Source of the DNA: Shewanella sp. OPT22
Lineage (GTDB): Bacteria; Pseudomonadota; Gammaproteobacteria; Enterobacterales; Shewanellaceae
Direction: 5' to 3'
Assembly: GCF_004168585.1 (NCBI RefSeq)
Contig: NZ_PGVH01000043.1
Location: forward strand, 62,001 to 126,000
Length of the DNA: 64,000 bases
Shown here: positions 45,984 to 57,560 of the stretch, piece after piece
Layout: every line of letters begins with the position of its first letter
How positions within the stretch are numbered: the stretch's first letter is position 1
Program-made: the position numbers and the translations under genes
The notes under the pieces: model-generated
What the model was told of the DNA's origin: nothing
The model's database searches: none
What the model saw: the letters and a program-made list of their open reading frames with translations, nothing else

Positions 45984-47051
45984 ATGAGCCAGGCGGCACC
46001 ACAGATAGAAACCATTGATTATCCATTTCCAGCTAAACCAGTTCCATTGTCTGTTGATGAAAAAAGTTATTATAAAGAACGCATTAAACAACTATTAAAA
46101 GAGCGTGACGCTGTTCTTGTTGCCCATTATTATACCGATCCTGAAATTCAGGCATTAGCAGAGGAGACGGGCGGGTGTGTTTCTGACTCTTTAGAAATGG
46201 CTCGTTTTGGTCGAGACCATCCAGCAAAAACTCTGATTGTTGCCGGCGTTAAATTTATGGGCGAAACATCGAAAATTCTATCGCCAGAAAAAACAGTGTT
46301 AATGCCAAATCTTGAAGCGACTTGTTCACTCGATTTAGGCTGTCCAATTGATGCATTCAGTGATTTTTGTGATGCACACCCTGATCATACCGTTGTTGTG
46401 TATGCAAATACTTCGGCTGCTGTTAAAGCACGTGCAGATTGGGTCGTAACGTCAAGTATTGCACTTGAAATCGTTGAGCATTTAGACAGTGAAGATAAAA
46501 AAATTATTTGGGGACCTGATCGTCACCTAGGCAGTTACATTGCCAAACAAACAGGTGCCGAAATGCTCATGTGGCAGGGCGAGTGTATTGTTCATGACGA
46601 ATTTAAAGCTCGAGCACTAGTGAATTTGAAAAAAGAATACCCTAATGCTGCTGTGCTTGTTCACCCAGAATCACCTGCGAGTGTTGTAGATATGGCTGAC
46701 TCTGTTGGGTCAACCAGTCAGCTTATTAAAGCGGCTCAAGAAATGGATAACGACACATTTATTGTTGCTACAGACAAAGGCATTTTCTATAAAATGCAAC
46801 AAGCAGCTCCAGGTAAAACGTTAATTGAAGCGCCAACAGGCGGAAATGGTGCAACATGTAAGAGTTGTGCTCATTGCCCTTGGATGGCTATGAATGGCTT
46901 AAAAGCAATTGAAGCTTCATTATCTGCTACTGATACAAAAGACCATGAAATTTTTGTAGATGACGCATTACGTGATGATGCATTAGTACCATTAGATCGT
47001 ATGCTAAATTTTGCTAAAGAAATGAATATGAAAGTGAAGGGCAATGCTTAA
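45984..47051 (+). CDS. nadA: quinolinate synthase
   Basis: A 355-aa [4Fe-4S] enzyme of NAD synthesis that condenses iminoaspartate with dihydroxyacetone phosphate. It is recognised by [19 protein letters not shown], the cysteine segments [15 protein letters not shown] and [13 protein letters not shown], and [15 protein letters not shown], which together supply the cluster ligands. Length is close to E. coli NadA (347 aa). It stands alone between the iron operon terminator and a convergent small gene. Confidence 0.97.
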   Translation: MSQAAPQIETIDYPFPAKPVPLSVDEKSYYKERIKQLLKERDAVLVAHYYTDPEIQALAEETGGCVSDSLEMARFGRDHPAKTLIVAGVKFMGETSKILSPEKTVLMPNLEATCSLDLGCPIDAFSDFCDAHPDHTVVVYANTSAAVKARADWVVTSSIALEIVEHLDSEDKKIIWGPDRHLGSYIAKQTGAEMLMWQGECIVHDEFKARALVNLKKEYPNAAVLVHPESPASVVDMADSVGSTSQLIKAAQEMDNDTFIVATDKGIFYKMQQAAPGKTLIEAPTGGNGATCKSCAHCPWMAMNGLKAIEASLSATDTKDHEIFVDDALRDDALVPLDRMLNFAKEMNMKVKGNA

Positions 47052-47063
47052 TTAGTATTGAAT

Positions 47064-47092
47064 GATGAAGAGAGTGATGAGCTCTCTTCATC
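47064..47092. terminator. strong hairpin between nadA and the convergent small gene
   Basis: GATGAAGAGAG (47064-47074) and CTCTCTTCATC (47082-47092) form a perfect 11-bp stem with a 7-base loop, without a U-tract on either strand. It may mark the mRNA 3' ends of both convergent genes. Confidence 0.5.
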
Positions 47093-47100
47093 ACCTCTAG

Positions 47101-47376
47101 TTAGACTCTGCGTTTGTTCTCTAAATAAACTTGTTCATTTGAATTCAGTTTACTTAACCATCTAAACTTCTCTAAATGCTCAGTTATCAGCTTTTTACAA
47201 AGAGCATCAATGTGCTGCTTGTGTTGCTGGTTTAAAATAGTTTCAATTGAATCTGCAACGTCATTGTTCAAAGCGTTTTCATTATACTTTTGTTCACTTG
47301 AAACGTAATCTAACTCGTCTCCAACTGCATTTGAAGACACAATAATCATAACGATAAATACAGCTACCTTGTACAT
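47101..47376 (-). CDS. small secreted protein, unknown function
   Basis: A 91-aa protein with a signal peptide (VAVFIVMIIVSSNAVG-DE) and a helical, charged mature part with a single cysteine (IDALCKKLITEHLEKF). The ribosome site AAAGG precedes the ATG. No family is recognised. It is convergent with nadA and divergent from thrS. Confidence 0.55.
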   Translation of the reverse strand: MYKVAVFIVMIIVSSNAVGDELDYVSSEQKYNENALNNDVADSIETILNQQHKQHIDALCKKLITEHLEKFRWLSKLNSNEQVYLENKRRV

Positions 47377-47552
47377 CCTTTACCTCGGCAATTACAACAT
47401 TTTATCGGCTAAACGTCTTGTTTGAGCCTAAAGAATAGAACAGGATTTTGGGTTGTCTAATTTAATCCAATAAAAAATGTAAATTTTTATTAAAACTTTA
47501 GTAGTGCTAGGTTGCTTAGTATTTGGCAATTCCGTATCATTCTATTAATGCT

Positions 47553-47661
47553 GGAATGAAACTATTTAGGCTCTGGTACTGACTAACTTTCATTTCAGTT
47601 TTTTATTTTTCAAATATTACAACCAAGTGGCTCTACGTATGAGTCACCACTGGAAAGGATT
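47553..47661 (+). promoter_or_regulatory. thrS translational operator with tRNA-Thr anticodon mimic
   Basis: GTGGCTC (47627-47633) and GAGTCAC (47641-47647) form a 7-bp stem closing a 7-base loop TACGTAT. The middle three bases CGT occupy anticodon positions 34-36, the CGU anticodon of tRNA-Thr. An outer CCA/TGG pair extends the stem to the AAAGGAT ribosome site. An upstream hairpin, GAATGAAA with TTTCATTTC (about 47553-47599), stands where E. coli has domain 4. This is the layout of the E. coli thrS operator, where ThrS binds its own mRNA and blocks ribosome loading. Confidence 0.75.
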
Positions 47662-47665
47662 TATC

Positions 47666-49594
47666 ATGCCTGTTATTACACTTCCTGATGGTAGCAAACG
47701 CGAGTTTGCACAACCTGTTTCTACTTATGACGTTGCAATGGATATTGGTCCAGGTTTAGCTAAAGCCTGTATCGCTGGCCGAGTAAATGGTGAGCTTAAA
47801 GATGCTTGCGATGTTATCGAGTCTGACTCTGATCTTTCTATTATCACCGCAAAAGATGACGATGGTTTAGAAATTTTGCGCCACTCTTGTGCGCATTTAT
47901 TAGGTCATGCTATCAAACAACTGTGGCCAGATGTCAAAATGGCAATCGGACCTGTTATTGATAAAGGTTTTTACTACGATATTGATCTTGAGCATAAATT
48001 GACTCAAGAAGATATTGATAAGCTTGAAAAGCGAATGCTTGAGCTTGCTAAGACAAATTACAATGTAATTAAAAAAGTCGGCAGCTGGCAAGACGCATAT
48101 GATGCGTTTGAAGCTCGTGGTGAAACTTACAAAATGCAAATTCTTGATGAAAACATCGAGAAAACAGCAACACCTGCTTTATATCATCATGAAGAGTATA
48201 CGGATATGTGCCGTGGACCTCATGTACCCAATATGCGTTTTTGTCAGCATTTTAAATTAATGAATGTTGCTGGAGCATACTGGCGTGGCGATTCGTCGAA
48301 TAAAATGCTTCAGCGTGTTTATGGTACCGCTTGGGCAGACAAGAAACAGCTTAAGTCATATTTGAACCGCCTTGAAGAAGCTTCAAAGCGTGATCATCGT
48401 AAGATCGGTAAGCAGCTCGATCTTTATCATATGCAAGAAGAAGCACCTGGTATGGTGTTTTGGCATAATGATGGTTGGAGTATTTTCCGTGAACTAGAAA
48501 CCTTTGTTCGCACCAAACTTGTTGATTACGATTATCAAGAAGTAAAAGGTCCATTAATCATGGACAGAGTATTATGGGAGCGTTCAGGTCACTGGGATAA
48601 ATATTCAGAAGCTATGTTCACGACTCACAGTGAAGCTCGTGATTATGCGCTAAAACCAATGAACTGTCCTGGTCATGTTCAAATCTTTAACCAAGGTTTG
48701 AAGTCGTACCGTGATCTTCCACTACGAATGGCTGAATTTGGTTGTTGTCACCGTAATGAACCGTCAGGTTCACTGCATGGGCTTATGCGCGTCCGTGGCT
48801 TTACTCAAGATGATGCACACGTATTCTGTACTGAAGACCAAGTTCAAGACGAAGTAATTAAGTGTATCAAAATGGTATACGATACTTACGCCACTTTTGG
48901 ATTTGAAAATATCGTTGTTAAGTTATCAACTCGCCCTGAAAAGCGTATTGGTGACGACGATATGTGGGATAGAGCAGAGGAAGCACTAAAGCAAGCTTTG
49001 GCATCAAATGAAATCGAATATGAGATTTTAGATGGCGAAGGTGCGTTCTATGGCCCAAAAATCGAATTTACTTTGCATGATTGTCTAGATCGTGCATGGC
49101 AATGTGGTACAGTGCAACTCGATTATGCGCTACCGAATCGTTTAGGCGCAACTTATGTTGCCGAAGACAATAGTCGTCAGACTCCAGTAATGATTCATCG
49201 CGCTATTCTGGGTTCACTAGAACGTTTCTTAGGTATTCTTATCGAAGAATACGCTGGTCGCTTCCCAACTTGGTTAGCTCCAGTTCAAGCTGTAGTGATG
49301 AATATTACCGATAAGCACGCTGATTATGTTGAAGAAGTAGTCAATATATTCAAGAAGCAGGGAATTCGTGCAGTTAAAGACTTGAGAAACGAGAAGATTG
49401 GCTTTAAAATACGCGAGCACACTTTAAGACGTGTCCCTTATTTATTGGTCGTTGGTGATCAAGAGATGGAAAATAGGGAAGTCGCTGTGCGAACACGGGA
49501 CGGAAAAGATTTAGGCAAACTGAGTATTGATAAGTTTGCAGCTAAAATCCGTGAACAGATTTCGTTCCGTAGTCTAAATTTGTTGGAGGACTAG
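47666..49594 (+). CDS. thrS: threonyl-tRNA synthetase
   Basis: A 642-aa class II synthetase, the same length as E. coli ThrS. N-terminal TGS domain ([18 protein letters not shown]), editing domain with [17 protein letters not shown], class II motifs including [10 protein letters not shown] (zinc Cys), [19 protein letters not shown], and motif 3 [15 protein letters not shown], then the anticodon-binding domain ([15 protein letters not shown]). The frame is open 13 codons further upstream, but those overlap the operator, and the E. coli-like MPVITLP with AAGGAT ahead fixes the start at 47666. The stop is 3 bases before the infC start. Confidence 0.98.
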   Translation: MPVITLPDGSKREFAQPVSTYDVAMDIGPGLAKACIAGRVNGELKDACDVIESDSDLSIITAKDDDGLEILRHSCAHLLGHAIKQLWPDVKMAIGPVIDKGFYYDIDLEHKLTQEDIDKLEKRMLELAKTNYNVIKKVGSWQDAYDAFEARGETYKMQILDENIEKTATPALYHHEEYTDMCRGPHVPNMRFCQHFKLMNVAGAYWRGDSSNKMLQRVYGTAWADKKQLKSYLNRLEEASKRDHRKIGKQLDLYHMQEEAPGMVFWHNDGWSIFRELETFVRTKLVDYDYQEVKGPLIMDRVLWERSGHWDKYSEAMFTTHSEARDYALKPMNCPGHVQIFNQGLKSYRDLPLRMAEFGCCHRNEPSGSLHGLMRVRGFTQDDAHVFCTEDQVQDEVIKCIKMVYDTYATFGFENIVVKLSTRPEKRIGDDDMWDRAEEALKQALASNEIEYEILDGEGAFYGPKIEFTLHDCLDRAWQCGTVQLDYALPNRLGATYVAEDNSRQTPVMIHRAILGSLERFLGILIEEYAGRFPTWLAPVQAVVMNITDKHADYVEEVVNIFKKQGIRAVKDLRNEKIGFKIREHTLRRVPYLLVVGDQEMENREVAVRTRDGKDLGKLSIDKFAAKIREQISFRSLNLLED

Positions 49595-49597
49595 GTC

Positions 49598-50140
49598 ATA
49601 AAAGGCAAAAGAGATGGTGGGCGTAATACCGCTCCCAATAGAATCAATGATGAAATTACCGGCGTATCTGAAGTACGTTTAAATGGTGCTGAAGGCGAAC
49701 AACATGGTATCATGACCATTCGTGACGCACAAAGTAAGGCGGATGAAGCAGGTTTAGATCTTGTTGAAATCAGCCCGAACGCTGAGCCTCCAGTATGCCG
49801 GATAATGGACTACGGAAAGTTCCTTTTTGATAAGGCGAAAGCTCAAAAGGAACAAAAGAAGAAGCAAAAGCAGGTTCAGGTTAAAGAAGTAAAATTCAGA
49901 CCTGGAACTGATGAAAACGATTATCAGGTAAAACTACGCAACCTGAATCGTTTTCTAAGCGATGGTGACAAAGCGAAAGTAACGCTGCGTTTCCGTGGCC
50001 GCGAAATGGCACACCAAAGCATTGGTATGGCTCTACTGAACCGTATTAAAGCAGATTTGGAAGAAATAGCAGTCGTGGAGTCTTTCCCGAAAATGGAAGG
50101 TCGTCAAGCTGTTATGGTGCTAGCGCCTAAAAAGAAATAA
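49598..50140 (+). CDS. infC: translation initiation factor IF-3, starting at a non-canonical ATA codon
   Basis: The conserved IF-3 N terminus ([18 protein letters not shown], as in E. coli KGGKR..RPNRING) lies upstream of the first ATG at 49712. In that frame the thrS stop TAG (49592-49594) is followed by GTC and then ATA at 49598, and there is no ATG, GTG or TTG until residue 39. ATA stands 8 bases after a strong GGAGG. The resulting protein has 180 aa, exactly the E. coli length, with [37 protein letters not shown] and [21 protein letters not shown]. coli uses ATT here so that IF-3 represses its own translation by rejecting weak start codons. Confidence 0.94.
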   Translation: MKGKRDGGRNTAPNRINDEITGVSEVRLNGAEGEQHGIMTIRDAQSKADEAGLDLVEISPNAEPPVCRIMDYGKFLFDKAKAQKEQKKKQKQVQVKEVKFRPGTDENDYQVKLRNLNRFLSDGDKAKVTLRFRGREMAHQSIGMALLNRIKADLEEIAVVESFPKMEGRQAVMVLAPKKK

Positions 50141-50228
50141 GTCGGGCTTATTAAAAAGTAAGTAAGGTTCAATAGAGCCTTGCTTCGCCTTGCTATTTAA
50201 TTAACTATCCCAATGCGGAGTTTTAGAA

Positions 50229-50423
50229 ATGCCTAAAATGAAAACAGATAAGGGTGTTGCTAAACGCTTTAAGAAAACTGCTAATGGTTTCAAGCGTAAG
50301 CAAGCTCACCTTCGTCACATTCTGACTAAGAAAAGCACTAAGCGTAAACGTCATCTACGTGCTAAGTGTTTAGTTGCCAAGTCTGACGTTCCAGCAATCG
50401 CGCGTCAATTACCTTACGCTTAA
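50229..50423 (+). CDS. rpmI: ribosomal protein bL35
   Basis: A 64-aa basic protein, [17 protein letters not shown] to [14 protein letters not shown], typical of bL35. It follows infC by 88 bases. That gap can form local hairpins (for example AAGG/CCTT around 50164-50183), and in E. coli the L20 translational operator lies in this region; the pseudoknot could not be confirmed by eye. AATGCGGAG gives the ribosome site. Confidence 0.97.
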
Positions 50424-50440
50424 TTTAGGAGATATAGAAA

Positions 50441-50797
50441 ATGCCAAGAGTTAAGCGTGGTGTAACCGCTCGTGCTCGTCACAAGAAAGTATTAAAACTT
50501 GCCAAAGGTTATTATGGTGCTCGTTCTCGCGTATATCGCGTAGCGGTACAAGCAGTAACTAAAGCTGGTCAATATGCATACCGTGACCGTCGTCAAAAGA
50601 AACGTCAATTCCGTCAACTTTGGATTGCACGTATCAATGCGGCAGCTCGTCAAAATGGTCTTTCATACAGCCGTTTCATCAACGGTCTGAAGAAGGCGTC
50701 TATCGAAATCGATCGTAAGATTTTGGCAGACATTGCAGTATATGACAAAGTTGTTTTCGCAACTTTAGTTGGAAAAGCAAAAGAAGCTTTAGCTTAA
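50441..50797 (+). CDS. rplT: ribosomal protein bL20
   Basis: A 118-aa protein with the bL20 sequence ([72 protein letters not shown]). An early 50S assembly protein and, in E. coli, the repressor of rpmI-rplT translation. A TTAGGAG ribosome site precedes it, 17 bases after rpmI. Last gene of the thrS-infC-rpmI-rplT operon. Confidence 0.98.
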   Translation: MPRVKRGVTARARHKKVLKLAKGYYGARSRVYRVAVQAVTKAGQYAYRDRRQKKRQFRQLWIARINAAARQNGLSYSRFINGLKKASIEIDRKILADIAVYDKVVFATLVGKAKEALA

Positions 50798-50806
50798 TCG
50801 CTTAAG

Positions 50807-51904
50807 TTATTTTGTACTGCTCTCAAAGCCTCGGTTTACCGAGGCTTTGTTCGTTTTAGTGTTACATATTCCAGGTGTTTGTTGCTGTAAGTCCAGTAAA
50901 TTAAAGTAGTTTTGTCCTAAAGCTATATTTCTAAATGCTTCATCATTTATGTATTTGTGTATTTCACTCACGGTTTTCAAAGTGTGATCATAGTCTTCAA
51001 AACCATAATCTTCTTGTGCTAAAAAATCAGTACCATTGATAAATCGTGAAGGGTACTTATTGATTAAAGCAACATAGCGAGTTCTGTCTCGACTAAAAAA
51101 GTTTTCTTCTAAAATAGTCCATGAGATATCAAGTGTAAGATTAGGGTAGTTTTTTAAAAAACTGTTCATAAGCCCAATGTGATTCTTCGTATCTATCTTA
51201 CTTTGCTCCATAGATAACCCCATATGAGCCCATACAATTTGATTATCTGGATATCGTTCCAGAACATGCCTCATTAGGTGAATATATTCAAAGGGAGAAT
51301 CGTTTAAACCTATGTCAGCATGCAAAGTAAGAGGGAGCTTATGTGTTCTCAAATATTCCATGAATGGCTGCCAATTATTAATGTCATCTACTGTCGCTGG
51401 TTCATGGGCGTTACTGAGTAAAGCGTGCTTGATTAGGTTTACTTCACCGACCCATTTAAATTTATTCGGATACTTATTTTGAATATACATAATTCGCTGC
51501 AAAATATTCTCTGGGTTGGCTAAATCGGGAAAACTCATAGAAAGTTTTGTGACTATGTTTTCATGCTTGTGTTCTGTAAGCGCTTTTAAGTTTCTAAAAT
51601 CATTTACCCAACTTGGTCTAATTGGCGTATTTGGGCAGTCTAGGTAATGTTTACAATCAGTTTTAACTGCAAATGTTTGCCCGATACCATAAGCATTGGC
51701 GTACTTAATGCCCGCTTTATTAAGAATACTAATGAGTTTATCGGTTGGCATAGCTTCATTATTAAATGGTTGTATATGTAAATGAGTATCAACCTGAAGC
51801 GTGTGGGAGAATTGCCTCCTATCAAAGCAGTCAGAACTATTTGCATAATTAAATACGGCAAGGAAAGAAAAAAATAGTGAGAATTGAAAAGTACACCTTT
51901 TCAT
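50807..51904 (-). CDS. secreted amidohydrolase-like (TIM-barrel metal hydrolase) protein
   Basis: The 365-aa protein starts with a signal peptide (MKRCTFQFSLFFSFLAVFNYA). Metal-ligand motifs of the amidohydrolase superfamily appear in order: DTHLHIQPFNN (HxH), a glutamate in KWVGEVNLIKH, LPLTLHADIG, IVWAHMGLSM, and an aspartate in FINGTDFLAQED. The closest group by layout is Amidohydro_2-like; substrate unknown. The frame extends 18 codons upstream over the chemoreceptor terminator, so ATG 51904 is preferred. Its 3' end runs through the rplT terminator hairpin, an unusual overlap. Confidence 0.75.
   Translation of the reverse strand: MKRCTFQFSLFFSFLAVFNYANSSDCFDRRQFSHTLQVDTHLHIQPFNNEAMPTDKLISILNKAGIKYANAYGIGQTFAVKTDCKHYLDCPNTPIRPSWVNDFRNLKALTEHKHENIVTKLSMSFPDLANPENILQRIMYIQNKYPNKFKWVGEVNLIKHALLSNAHEPATVDDINNWQPFMEYLRTHKLPLTLHADIGLNDSPFEYIHLMRHVLERYPDNQIVWAHMGLSMEQSKIDTKNHIGLMNSFLKNYPNLTLDISWTILEENFFSRDRTRYVALINKYPSRFINGTDFLAQEDYGFEDYDHTLKTVSEIHKYINDEAFRNIALGQNYFNLLDLQQQTPGICNTKTNKASVNRGFESSTK
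50825..50855 (+). terminator. Rho-independent terminator after rplT
   Basis: AAAGCCTCGG (50825-50834) pairs with CCGAGGCTTT (50839-50848), loop TTTA, then GTTCGTTTT. It ends the thrS-rplT operon and is contained in the last codons of the convergent amidohydrolase-like gene. Confidence 0.8.
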
Positions 51905-51944
51905 ATAAACATCCGTGTTTACACATAATGGTTTTATTATAGGC

Positions 51945-51969
51945 AATAAAAAAGGCACCGAATGGTGCC
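51945..51969 (-). terminator. Rho-independent terminator of the chemoreceptor gene
   Basis: On the minus strand GGCACC-ATTC-GGTGCC is followed by TTTTTT; on the plus strand the stem is 51954-51959 with 51964-51969 and the A-run is 51945-51953. It lies about 28 bases after the chemoreceptor stop. Confidence 0.8.
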
Positions 51970-51996
51970 CATTAAAAATTGTAAGCTAGTTGAAAC

Positions 51997-53373
51997 CTAG
52001 ACCTTTAAACCAACCAATAGTTGATCAAGTTGCTCGGCCGTCGCGTGTAACTCATCACAACCTGAAACCGCATTGTTAGCTGACTCTTCCACATTATGGG
52101 ATTGATTGCGGATTTCCATCAAGTTGCCTGCAATTTCGTTTGCAACGGCAGATTGCTGCTCAGCGGAGCTTGCAATTTGAACGCTCATATCGAGTACTTT
52201 GTCACTATGACTCGAGATATTTCGTAAATCATCACCGGTTTTCATGACGTGAGATTTACCTTGTTCAGCTTGCTCGACTGTTCTCGACATTACTTGGGTG
52301 AGGGCACTTGCGCCAGATTGTAAAGACTCGATCATGCTCTTTATTTCGACAGTAGCATCTTGAGTCCGCCCTGCAAGTGTTCTGACTTCGTCTGCTACTA
52401 CAGCAAACCCTCGTCCTTGTTCACCAGCACGTGCAGCTTCAATTGCAGCGTTCAGTGCGAGTAAATTAGTTTGTTCTGAAATTGCATTAATCGTTGTCAC
52501 AACTTCATCAATGCGAGAGGCATTGTCATTCAATTCATTTACTGCATCAGAGGCATTTGAAATATCTGTTGCTAAAGTACCAATCACTTTAACTGTGTTT
52601 TCAATATCTCTGGAACCAATCGTAACCTGATTATTCGCTTCTTGTGTTTCCATTGAAGACACTTCAGCGTTTCGAGAAACTTCTTTAACTGCTGCAGTCA
52701 TCTCTTCCATAGCTGTAGCAAGTGAATCAAGATGTTGCCTTTGATTTACGGCTAAATCTTGGCCTTGTCCAGCATTGCCACGAAATTCATTGACGACATT
52801 GCGAATTTGATCCGTTGATTGAATGATTTGCTTCACTAATTGATGCTGCCTATCAACCAAAGTATCAATACTGATAGCTAAATGGCTGAATTCATCTGGT
52901 ACTTTAAAAAAGTTAAGGCGATTGGTTAAATCACCACCTGCAGCTCGCTCTAATGCCATCACTGTAGTATATAAAGCACCACGGATGAAGGTCGAAATAT
53001 AATAAGTAGCCATCCAAACAAGGAATATTAAACCAGCTGTTACAATATAAATAACCTTCTGATCTTCGTTAATGATCACTTCCACTTGCTTCATTGAAGA
53101 AGTCTGTTGCGTCGAAATAGAAGAAAGAAAATTATCTCTTTGGTTTGCTGGAATATAGTCTAAAGCGGCATCAACAATTTGTTGCTTTTGTTGGGCGCTT
53201 TGAGTACTTGCGTATTTATTGAATTCTCCTGATATCTTCCCTAACTCATAGTGAGATGCAAAAGCTAAAAACGCTAATGCTAATATAGAGATGGTTGCTA
53301 GGATAATAAACTTTTGTCTTATTGTTGTTTGAATCAAATACTTATCGATCCAACGAAATTTTACTTCTTTCAT
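51997..53373 (-). CDS. methyl-accepting chemotaxis protein
   Basis: A 458-aa chemoreceptor: membrane helix 1 ([19 protein letters not shown]), a short periplasmic domain of about 80 residues ([37 protein letters not shown]), membrane helix 2 ([20 protein letters not shown]), HAMP, then the coiled-coil signalling domain. The hairpin tip [20 protein letters not shown] is intact. No C-terminal CheR-binding pentapeptide is seen (ends LLVGLKV). Ligand unknown; the small sensor domain is unlike the four-helix Tar type. The frame opens at TTG 53421, but ATG 53373 has AAGAG upstream and is preferred. Confidence 0.92.
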   Translation of the reverse strand: MKEVKFRWIDKYLIQTTIRQKFIILATISILALAFLAFASHYELGKISGEFNKYASTQSAQQKQQIVDAALDYIPANQRDNFLSSISTQQTSSMKQVEVIINEDQKVIYIVTAGLIFLVWMATYYISTFIRGALYTTVMALERAAGGDLTNRLNFFKVPDEFSHLAISIDTLVDRQHQLVKQIIQSTDQIRNVVNEFRGNAGQGQDLAVNQRQHLDSLATAMEEMTAAVKEVSRNAEVSSMETQEANNQVTIGSRDIENTVKVIGTLATDISNASDAVNELNDNASRIDEVVTTINAISEQTNLLALNAAIEAARAGEQGRGFAVVADEVRTLAGRTQDATVEIKSMIESLQSGASALTQVMSRTVEQAEQGKSHVMKTGDDLRNISSHSDKVLDMSVQIASSAEQQSAVANEIAGNLMEIRNQSHNVEESANNAVSGCDELHATAEQLDQLLVGLKV

Positions 53374-53421
53374 AATTAAACTCTTATGCCTTTTAGCAGC
53401 ACTTTTTATGAGTGACCCCAA

Positions 53422-54795
<1,374 letters not shown>

Positions 54796-54810
54796 CGGAG
54801 CAAATTAACA

Positions 54811-57198
54811 ATGAAATTTAGTGAATCTTGGCTTCGTGAGTGGGTAAACCCAGAAATTTCTCGTGAAGCGCTTTCAGAGCAGATCACCATGGCAGGGTTA
54901 GAGGTTGATGGTGTAGAGCCAGTTGCTGCTAATTTTTCTGGTGTAGTAGTCGGTGAAGTGGTCGAGTGTGGCAAACATCCTGATGCAGATAAGTTGCGTG
55001 TTACAAAAATCAATGTAGGTGGTGAAGAACTGCTTGATATTGTTTGTGGTGCACCGAATTGTCGTTTAGGTATTAAAGTCGCTGTAGCCGTTGTTGGTGC
55101 GAAATTACCAGGTGATTTCAAAATCAAGAAGGCCAAGCTTCGTGGCGTTCCTTCTCATGGTATGCTTTGTTCTTATTCTGAGTTAGGTATCGATATTGAA
55201 AGCGATGGCATTATTGAGTTACCTCTTGATGCAGCAGTTGGTAAAGATATTCGTGAATACTTAGATTTAGAAGATGCCATTATTGACGTTGATTTGACGG
55301 CAAACCGTGCAGATTGTCTCGGTATGGTCGGCTTAGCTCGTGAAGTCGCAGTTCTTAATCGTATGCAGGCAATAGAGCCAACTTGGGAAAAAGTTGACTC
55401 AAGCATTGCTGATAAAGTTGACGTACAGCTTACGGATTCGGCAGCTTGTCCTCGTTACCTCTCACGTGTTGTGAAGGGTGTCGACGTGAAAGCCGTATCA
55501 CCATTATGGATGCAAGAAAAATTACGCCGCAGTGGGATTCGTTCAATCGATCCTATCGTCGACGTTACTAACTATGTGCTTCTCGAGTACGGTCAACCAA
55601 TGCATGCGTTTGATGCATCGAAGATTGATGGTGCAATTGAAGTTCGTATGGGTAACGGCGAAGAAAAGCTAACCTTGTTAGACGGTAACGAGATTACGGT
55701 TCCAGCTGATACGTTAGTCATTGCTGATAAGAGCAAAACTCTTGCACTAGCAGGCATCTTCGGTGGTGAAGAATCAGGTGTTACTGAATCTTCAACAGAT
55801 ATCGTTCTTGAGTGTGCGTTCTTTGCACCTTCAGTCATCCGTGGTAAGGCTCGTGTTCATGGCTTACATACTGATGCCTCGCATCGTTTTGAACGTGGTG
55901 TAGACCCACAAATTCAGCATAAAGTAATGGATAGAGCAACACGCTTAATCCTTGATGTTTGTGGTGGCCAAGCAGGTGATGTTGTAGAAGCTGTTGCTGA
56001 AGAAAACCTTCCACAAGAGAAAACAATTACTTTACGCCGTAATAAGCTTGATGTCCGTTTAGGTCATTTTATTAGTGATGAAGATGTTGTTGAAATTCTT
56101 ACAATGCTTGGTTTTGATGTTGAAGTAAGTGAAGATGGCTGGTCAGTTGTTACTCGAACTTATCGTTTTGATATGGCAATCGAAGAAGATCTGATCGAAG
56201 AAGTTGCAAGAATTTATGGTTATAACAATATTCCAAACATTGCGCCACAAGCTAGTTTGGTTATGTCAGACCATAAAGAATCTGACTTATCTGTTCGTAA
56301 AGTTCGTCAAACTTTGATAGCACGAGGATTCCAAGAAGCGATAACATATAGTTTTGTCGATCCTAAGCTTCAGCAGTTAATTCACCCTGAGCAAAAGACG
56401 ATGATATTGCCGCATCCGATTTCAACTGAAATGTCGGTGATGCGTTTATCTATGTTTACAGGTCTGTTGACTACGCTTGCTTATAATCAAAAGCGTCAGC
56501 AAGGGCGTGCCCGCTTATTCGAAACAGGATTACGCTTTGTTCCTGATAACACAGCAGAGTCAGGCGTTCGTCAAGATGCGATGATTGGTGGCGTTATTTC
56601 TGGTACTAATGTGGACGAACATTGGTCAATGGAAGCTAAAACCATTGATTTCTTCGATCTTAAAGGTGATTTAGAAGCAATTATGGGGTTGACAGCAGCA
56701 GCTTCAGAATTTACTTTTAATGCTGCTCAGCATCCTGCTCTTCATCCAGGGCAATGTGCTGAAATTTTGAGAAATGATCGAGTAATCGGTTATATTGGTG
56801 CAATTCACCCTAATTTGGAAAAACCGTTTGGATTAAACGGCAAAACCATTGTTTTTGAGGTAGAATTGGATGCCTTGTTACATGTTAAGTTGCCAATAGC
56901 AGAAACTGTTTCTAAGTTTCCTGCAAACAGACGTGATATCGCAGTCGTTGTCGATGAAAATATTTCTGCTGGGGATATCATCGCTTCCATAAGAAAAAGT
57001 GGCGATAATCAGCTAGTTGGCATAAACTTGTTCGATGTATATCGGGGCAAAGGTGTTGAGCAAGGCAAGAAAAGCTTAGCTATTGCACTTACATTACAAG
57101 ACAAAACACGTACATTAGAAGAAAAAGAAATTATGGAGCAAGTTGACTCTATAGTTTCAGTTCTTAAGACTGAGTTCAACGCATCGTTGAGGGATTAA
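54811..57198 (+). CDS. pheT: phenylalanyl-tRNA synthetase beta subunit
   Basis: A 795-aa subunit, the E. coli length. Order of domains: tRNA-binding OB fold ([20 protein letters not shown]), B3/B4 editing domain with [20 protein letters not shown]5 domain, a class II-like core, and a C-terminal FDX-ACB domain with [12 protein letters not shown] and [22 protein letters not shown] ribosome site precedes the ATG. The stop is 4 bases before ihfA. Confidence 0.98.
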   Translation: MKFSESWLREWVNPEISREALSEQITMAGLEVDGVEPVAANFSGVVVGEVVECGKHPDADKLRVTKINVGGEELLDIVCGAPNCRLGIKVAVAVVGAKLPGDFKIKKAKLRGVPSHGMLCSYSELGIDIESDGIIELPLDAAVGKDIREYLDLEDAIIDVDLTANRADCLGMVGLAREVAVLNRMQAIEPTWEKVDSSIADKVDVQLTDSAACPRYLSRVVKGVDVKAVSPLWMQEKLRRSGIRSIDPIVDVTNYVLLEYGQPMHAFDASKIDGAIEVRMGNGEEKLTLLDGNEITVPADTLVIADKSKTLALAGIFGGEESGVTESSTDIVLECAFFAPSVIRGKARVHGLHTDASHRFERGVDPQIQHKVMDRATRLILDVCGGQAGDVVEAVAEENLPQEKTITLRRNKLDVRLGHFISDEDVVEILTMLGFDVEVSEDGWSVVTRTYRFDMAIEEDLIEEVARIYGYNNIPNIAPQASLVMSDHKESDLSVRKVRQTLIARGFQEAITYSFVDPKLQQLIHPEQKTMILPHPISTEMSVMRLSMFTGLLTTLAYNQKRQQGRARLFETGLRFVPDNTAESGVRQDAMIGGVISGTNVDEHWSMEAKTIDFFDLKGDLEAIMGLTAAASEFTFNAAQHPALHPGQCAEILRNDRVIGYIGAIHPNLEKPFGLNGKTIVFEVELDALLHVKLPIAETVSKFPANRRDIAVVVDENISAGDIIASIRKSGDNQLVGINLFDVYRGKGVEQGKKSLAIALTLQDKTRTLEEKEIMEQVDSIVSVLKTEFNASLRD

Positions 57199-57202
57199 AG
57201 TT

Positions 57203-57499
57203 ATGGCACTTACCAAAGCCGAAATGGCAGAACATCTTTTTGAAGAGCTTGGTATTAACAAGCGACTAGCCAAAGAGATGGTTGAGTTGTTCTTTGAAGA
57301 AATTCGTGGAGCGCTCGAAAGTGGTGAGCAAGTCAAGCTATCTGGCTTTGGCAATTTTGACCTTAGGGATAAGAATCAAAGACCGGGAAGGAATCCAAAA
57401 ACTGGTGAAGATATACCAATTTCGGCTCGCCGAGTGGTAACATTTCGACCAGGGCAAAAACTTAAAAGCCGCGTAGAGAAATCTAACGCTGGCAAGTAA
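57203..57499 (+). CDS. ihfA: integration host factor alpha subunit
   Basis: A 98-aa DNA-bending protein of the HU/IHF family, matching E. coli IHF-alpha in length (99 aa). It begins [20 protein letters not shown] and has [12 protein letters not shown], the DNA-intercalating arm [14 protein letters not shown] with its proline, and [14 protein letters not shown]. Co-transcribed with pheST as in E. coli. Its partner ihfB is not in the window. Confidence 0.98.
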   Translation: MALTKAEMAEHLFEELGINKRLAKEMVELFFEEIRGALESGEQVKLSGFGNFDLRDKNQRPGRNPKTGEDIPISARRVVTFRPGQKLKSRVEKSNAGK

Positions 57500-57511
57500 A
57501 GTAAAAATAAT

Positions 57512-57540
57512 AAAAGCCACTCAATTGAGTGGCTTTTATT
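57512..57540. terminator. bidirectional terminator between ihfA and the LysR gene
   Basis: A perfect palindrome, AAAAGCCACTCAA and its complement, occupies 57512-57537, followed by ATT. Both strands gain a U-rich 3' side, so it can serve ihfA and the convergent LysR-type gene. Confidence 0.85.
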
Positions 57541-57560
57541 TATTAAACGTAAAGTAACGC

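Noticed and set aside
50141-50228. L20 translational operator pseudoknot upstream of rpmI
   Set aside because: Local hairpins exist and the position is right, but the long-range pairing needed for the pseudoknot could not be traced by eye, so it is not listed as a feature.
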